Source of the DNA: Clostridia bacterium | GTDB taxonomy: Bacteria > Bacillota > Clostridia > Oscillospirales > CAG-272 | Reading direction: 5' to 3' | DNA length: 64,000 bases | Assembly (NCBI GenBank): GCA_017407835.1 | Contig: JAFQVV010000026.1 | Location: 186,001-250,000, forward strand | Shown here: positions 60,605 to 64,000 of the stretch, in pieces | Layout: each line of letters begins with the position of its first letter | Numbering within the stretch: the stretch's first letter is position 1 | Position numbers and translations under genes: made by a program | The notes under the pieces: generated by a model | What the model was told of the DNA's origin: nothing | Database searches by the model: none | What the model saw: only the letters and a program-made list of their open reading frames with translations

Positions 60605-60633
60605 ATTATATCACACGGTCACGTGATTGTCAA
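60605..60633 (-). promoter_or_regulatory. Promoter of the DUF1836-flotillin operon with operator-like repeat in the spacer
   Basis: Minus strand TTGACA (60633-60628), 17 bases, TATAAT (60610-60605). The spacer holds tcacgtgaccgtgtga, an imperfect inverted repeat with the perfect core tcacgtga. Confidence 0.88.
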
Positions 60634-60699
60634 TAGGGTTCATTGATTTTTTGAAAAAATAAGTGCCGTGTGTTACGCACGATACTTATTTTTATGCAA

Positions 60700-62001
60700 T
60701 TATTCAATGACGGAAAAAATAAGGGGAAGTGTCTTTGGGGGCTGTGCATCAAATGTCATGGCGGAGAGAAACGCAGCCTCGGCCGCTGCGAATTTTGTTT
60801 CGTCGGAGGTGTGCAGGACGGCCAGCGCATCACCGGCGCAAAGCTTATCCCCAACAGTGGCACAAAGACGAATCCCTGCCAGCGGATCGATGATATCTTC
60901 CTTAGTCGCGCGTCCGGCACCAAGCAGCATGGCAGCACGTCCGATCCGTTCTGCATCCATGGCGGTCAGATACCCCTCACACGGTGCACAGATCGTTCGC
61001 AAAAATGGTGCTTGACCGAGCCGAGCCGGCTCCTCGGCACAGGATGCATCCCCGCCTTGAGCGGCAATCCATTCGGCAAACTTTGCAAGCGCCCTGCCGC
61101 TGTCCAGCGCTTCTGTCACTTGGGCTGTGGCTTCTTCAGTGGAAATATCGCGTGAAATTGCCACCATGTTCGCAGCAAGCGCCAAACAAATCTCGCGCAG
61201 CGCAGGCGAGCCTTCTCCGCGGAGAATTTCAATCGCTTCGGCAACCTCAAGTGCATTGCCGATCGCATAGCCCAGCGGCAGATCCATATTGGTGACCAGC
61301 GCCCGCATCTTTCGTCCACAGCTGCGTCCGATTTCCACCATGGCACGTGCCAGCGCTTCGCCTTCTTCTCTTGTTTTCATAAAGGCACCGCTGCCGATCT
61401 TGACATCAAGCACGATTGCGTGCGCACCGGCAGCCAGCTTTTTGCTCATGATGGAGGAAGCGATCAGGGGAATGCTGTCGATTGTTGCTGTTACATCGCG
61501 CAGGGCGTAAAGCTTTTTGTCGGCAGGGGCAAGGTTGCCCGTCTGACCGACAACAGCAATCCCGATTTGCTCGACTTGATGGAAAAAAGCGTCTGGCGAG
61601 AGGGCGGTTTCAAATCCGGAAATTGATTCCAGTTTATCCACCGTTCCTCCGGTATGTCCCAGCCCGCGTCCGGACATCTTCGCTACTTTGCAGCCGAGCG
61701 AAGCAACCAAGGGCGCCACAATCAGCGTGGTTTTGTCCCCCACACCACCGGTACTGTGCTTGTCCACCGTAGACGTTCCAAAGATCGAGAGATCAATGGA
61801 ATCTCCTGATGCCGCCATATGTGCAGTCAATGCGGCAGTTTCGTGCGCATCCATGCCGCGCAGGCATACCGCCATCAGCCACGCCGAGATCTGATAATCG
61901 GGAATGGAACCGTCGGTTATCCCGCGCACCAGATAGGCGATTTCGTCATCACTGTGCGCTTCACCGTGCCGTTTGGCTTGAATGAGTTCGTACATCGTCA
62001 T
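60700..62001 (-). CDS. pdp: Pyrimidine-nucleoside (thymidine) phosphorylase
   Basis: 433 residues, nucleoside phosphorylase family II. The signature SGRGLGHTGGTVDKLESI is present, along with STVDKHSTGGVGDKTTLIV (phosphate site) and KIGSGAFMKTREEG. It splits thymidine or uridine with phosphate to the base and (deoxy)ribose-1-phosphate. It follows cdd with a four-base overlap and closes the deoB-cdd-pdp operon, which together converts cytidine/uridine/thymidine to pentose phosphates. ATG 62001 with a good AAGGAGG-type site (tcctcctt). Confidence 0.95.
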   Translation of the reverse strand: MTMYELIQAKRHGEAHSDDEIAYLVRGITDGSIPDYQISAWLMAVCLRGMDAHETAALTAHMAASGDSIDLSIFGTSTVDKHSTGGVGDKTTLIVAPLVASLGCKVAKMSGRGLGHTGGTVDKLESISGFETALSPDAFFHQVEQIGIAVVGQTGNLAPADKKLYALRDVTATIDSIPLIASSIMSKKLAAGAHAIVLDVKIGSGAFMKTREEGEALARAMVEIGRSCGRKMRALVTNMDLPLGYAIGNALEVAEAIEILRGEGSPALREICLALAANMVAISRDISTEEATAQVTEALDSGRALAKFAEWIAAQGGDASCAEEPARLGQAPFLRTICAPCEGYLTAMDAERIGRAAMLLGAGRATKEDIIDPLAGIRLCATVGDKLCAGDALAVLHTSDETKFAAAEAAFLSAMTFDAQPPKTLPLIFSVIE

Positions 62002-62414
62002 GACAAATCCTCCTTGAGATGGAAGGAATGGGGAAGGAGTTCACCTAACGTAAGGGTAGTATATCCATCGATTTTTCCAAGGTAAACCGGCGTCTCGGGG
62101 GAGCAAAACTCAGACAACGCCTGACGGCAGATTCCACAGGGGGTACAAATGTCTTCCATTTTGCCGTGATGTCCGCCGACAATCGCAATTGCCGAGAATT
62201 CGCGCAGGCCTGCGCTGACCGCCGAAGAGAGTGCGGCACGTTCGGCGCAGATGGTGACAGGGTAGGATGCATTTTCAATATTGCATCCGGTGAAGATTCT
62301 GCCATCGCGGGCGAGCAGGGCAGCACCGACGTGAAAGTTGGAATAGGGGGCGTACGCCCGTTCCATGGCGGACACGGCAGCGTCAAGCAGTGATTTGATC
62401 TGCATTTCTGTCAT
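61998..62414 (-). CDS. cdd: Cytidine deaminase
   Basis: 138 residues, zinc-dependent tetrameric type. The zinc and catalytic residues are in TICAERAALSSA (Cys-Ala-Glu) and CTPCGICRQALSEF (the second and third Cys); the N-terminal YAPYSNFHVGAALL and CNIENASYP complete the active site. ATG 62414 is chosen because AAAGGAG lies seven bases upstream; an earlier codon (62432) lacks one. Between deoB (14 bases) and pdp (overlap). Confidence 0.95.
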   Translation of the reverse strand: MTEMQIKSLLDAAVSAMERAYAPYSNFHVGAALLARDGRIFTGCNIENASYPVTICAERAALSSAVSAGLREFSAIAIVGGHHGKMEDICTPCGICRQALSEFCSPETPVYLGKIDGYTTLTLGELLPHSFHLKEDLS

Positions 62415-62428
62415 CTTGTCTTCTCCTT

Positions 62429-63592
62429 TCAAAATTCAGTGCGGTCAATGAGCGACTCTCCACAGATCGGGTCAAGCCCAAACGCGGCAGCCAGTGTCGC
62501 CGAAATGTGGAAAAATCCATCCCGCGTGCCGAGGTTGCGGGGGATGAGCGTCGGCGCATAAATCAGCAGCGGAACATATTCACGGGAGTGGTCGGTCGAT
62601 GGCGTGGCAGGATCACAGCCGTGGTCGGCAGTGATGATGAGGGCATCTCCCTCACGCAGACGGGGGAGAAAATCCCCCAGCCAATCGTCGAAGCGTCCCA
62701 ATGCCGCTCCGTACCCCTCGATATCGTTTCGGTGACCGTAGGAGGAATCAAAATCAACCAGGTTGACAAAGCAAAGCCCTCGCCAGTTTTCCTCGGTCAA
62801 TTCAGCAGTTTTGGCCATGCCGTCGTCGTTGCTCACGGTCGGGATGGCACGGCTGATACCACGTCCGGCGAAAATATCATTGATCTTGCCGACAGCAATA
62901 GTATCGAGTCCTGCCTCGGCCATACGGTCAAGTATGGTAGCGGACGGCGGCTCAATGGAGAAGTCATGCCGTCTCGCCGTGCGGGTGAAGCTGCCCGGCA
63001 CTCCGATGAAGGGACGTGCAATCACGCGGCCGACGCCGTGCTCGCCGCAGAGAATACGGCGGGCAATGCGGCAATAGGCGTAGAGCTGTTCGGGCGGGAC
63101 GATATCCTCGTGCGCAGCGATTTGGAAGACGCTGTCCGCCGAGGTGTAAACGATCAAAGCCCCGGTCCGCATATGCTCGGCGCCGTATTCTTCGATGACC
63201 GCTGTCCCCGAAGCTGGACGGTTGCAGAGCACACCGCGCCCGGTCTCGCGGGAAAAGGCATCGATGATTTCGGGCGGGAATCCGTCAGGATAGGTGGGCA
63301 GGGGAGCGGGCATCACAATGCCGGCGATCTCGAAATGCCCCGTTGTCGTATCCTTGCCCGCCGAGCATTCACGCAGACGGGCGTGGGAGGCCATGGGATG
63401 GGGTACGGGAGAGAGAAAATTCAGCCCGTCGATGTTGGCAAGCCCGAGTCGGCGCAGATTCTCAATGTGAAAGCCGTCAGCGCGGCAAACAGAACGAAGC
63501 GTGTGTGATCCGCTGTCTCCGTAAACGGCGGAATCGGGCGCTTCGCCCGCACCCACGCTGTCGAGTACAATCAAAAATACACGGTTAAGCAT
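62429..63592 (-). CDS. deoB: Phosphopentomutase
   Basis: 387 residues, alkaline-phosphatase-superfamily mutase interconverting ribose-1- and -5-phosphate. Metal site FLIVLDSVGAGEAPD, catalytic Thr in GKDTTTGHFEIAG, YTSADSVFQIAAHE, and late ligands IITADHGCDPATPSTDHSRE. ATG 63592 follows AAGGGGA. First gene of the nucleoside salvage operon. Confidence 0.95.
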   Translation of the reverse strand: MLNRVFLIVLDSVGAGEAPDSAVYGDSGSHTLRSVCRADGFHIENLRRLGLANIDGLNFLSPVPHPMASHARLRECSAGKDTTTGHFEIAGIVMPAPLPTYPDGFPPEIIDAFSRETGRGVLCNRPASGTAVIEEYGAEHMRTGALIVYTSADSVFQIAAHEDIVPPEQLYAYCRIARRILCGEHGVGRVIARPFIGVPGSFTRTARRHDFSIEPPSATILDRMAEAGLDTIAVGKINDIFAGRGISRAIPTVSNDDGMAKTAELTEENWRGLCFVNLVDFDSSYGHRNDIEGYGAALGRFDDWLGDFLPRLREGDALIITADHGCDPATPSTDHSREYVPLLIYAPTLIPRNLGTRDGFFHISATLAAAFGLDPICGESLIDRTEF

Positions 63593-63628
63593 ACTGAGTC
63601 CCCTTGTTTAAGATTTATGTGGTTATCC

Positions 63629-63657
63629 TTGACTTTTTTCGCAGATTTATGTATAAT
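63629..63657 (+). promoter_or_regulatory. Promoter of the right-edge membrane gene
   Basis: TTGACT (63629-63634), 17 bases, TATAAT (63652-63657). Confidence 0.8.
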
Positions 63658-63687
63658 AAAAGAAAATTCGATTGTTTGGAGGCACGC

Positions 63688-64000
63688 ATGGAGTACAGCG
63701 GACAAAAACGCAGCAATCTGCTCTTTGTCGGGATTATATGGTTGGCGTTCTGCGGATATATTCTGCTTCGCTCCATCCCTTATCAGCAGCCGCTGAAATA
63801 TTCGGTGACCGATAATTTTTATACATATTCGGTCTGTTATATTGTCTTTGTTATCAGCATTCTGGCGGTTGGGTGTATTGCACGGGACGGCAGACTGCTG
63901 CGCGCATATGCCTGCTGTGCGCTGATTGTTCTGCTGTTGTTGATGTGCCGCGAACATGAGTTCGAGCAGGAACTGCTCGGTAAAGTGCGCGACATTACAG
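63688..64000 (+). CDS. Membrane protein, 5' part (cut by right edge)
   Basis: At least 104 residues, open to the right edge. Reads MEYSGQKRSNLLFVGIIWLA and on, with three hydrophobic segments (about residues 10-28, 48-66 and 73-88) and a charged region after (REHEFEQELLGK). Family cannot be told from this part. ATG 63688 follows TTGGAGG and a good promoter, and the gene is divergent from deoB. Confidence 0.7.
   Translation, partial: MEYSGQKRSNLLFVGIIWLAFCGYILLRSIPYQQPLKYSVTDNFYTYSVCYIVFVISILAVGCIARDGRLLRAYACCALIVLLLLMCREHEFEQELLGKVRDIT

Overview
The window is a contiguous piece of chromosome from a low-to-mid GC Gram-positive anaerobe of the class Clostridia, most likely a gut-type Oscillospiraceae/Ruminococcaceae-like lineage. 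This is inferred from the nusB-xseA-xseB-ispA-tlyA-nadK-argR-recN gene order, reverse rubrerythrin, AdhE, two [FeFe]-hydrogenase-type proteins, strong AGGAGG ribosome binding sites, frequent TTG/GTG starts and canonical TTGACA-17-TATAAT promoters. No database could be searched, so the taxonomy is inference.

Layout. 1-5.4 kb: 3' end of pcrA, a NUDIX hydrolase, a small alarmone synthetase, then a minus-strand group (FkbM methyltransferase, lipoprotein, SGNH hydrolase, membrane protein). 5.6-14.3 kb: a tight plus-strand housekeeping operon from nusB to an EbsC-type deacylase, followed by a 46-residue ORF that is almost only a sortase-type anchor. 14.5-17.9 kb: argS, yebC and a HAD phosphatase. 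17.9-21 kb: minus-strand membrane proteins with an XRE regulator (DUF4173 and DUF2975 types). 21.1-24.8 kb: an MBOAT/DHHW pair in which both proteins appear to have lost their catalytic residues. 24.8-28.2 kb: Rrf2 regulator and reverse rubrerythrin, then an AT-rich TetR plus two-membrane-protein insert, ending in the fossil 3' end of a second rubrerythrin. 28.4-31 kb: four single-gene, repeat-bounded cassettes lying just downstream of tRNA-Pro, whose 3' end is duplicated. 31.3-34 kb: an intact MBOAT/DHHW acetylation pair. 34.2-37.6 kb: a YtrA-type GntR regulator with an ABC transporter. 37.66-39.6 kb: tRNA-Val and a GIY-YIG/DUF2075 fusion. 39.8-50.3 kb: a fermentation/hydrogen-sensing gene block (LysR, adhE, a kinase, two thioredoxin-like ferredoxins, PAS-hydrogenase, SpoIIE phosphatase, ldh, a second hydrogenase). 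50.5-54.2 kb: cupin, DUF6774-type protein, and a P-type cation ATPase behind a yybP-ykoY-like manganese riboswitch. 54.3-64 kb: TIM-barrel isomerase, glyQS, a degenerate LCP protein, the flotillin/NfeD pair with a DUF1836-type regulator, the deoB-cdd-pdp nucleoside operon, and the start of a membrane protein at the right edge.

How the parts work together. The nusB block couples transcription, DNA repair, isoprenoid synthesis and arginine control. The adhE-ldh-hydrogenase block looks like one regulatory unit in which an H2-sensing hydrogenase and a phosphatase could tune ethanol, lactate and H2 formation. The deo operon salvages nucleosides. The accessory regions (25.9-31 kb, 37.9-39.6 kb) sit next to tRNA genes or gene fossils and carry the clearest signs of gain and loss. 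The most unusual items are the paired pseudo-acyltransferase module at 21.1-24.8 kb and the promoter-bearing cassette array at 28.4-30.6 kb.
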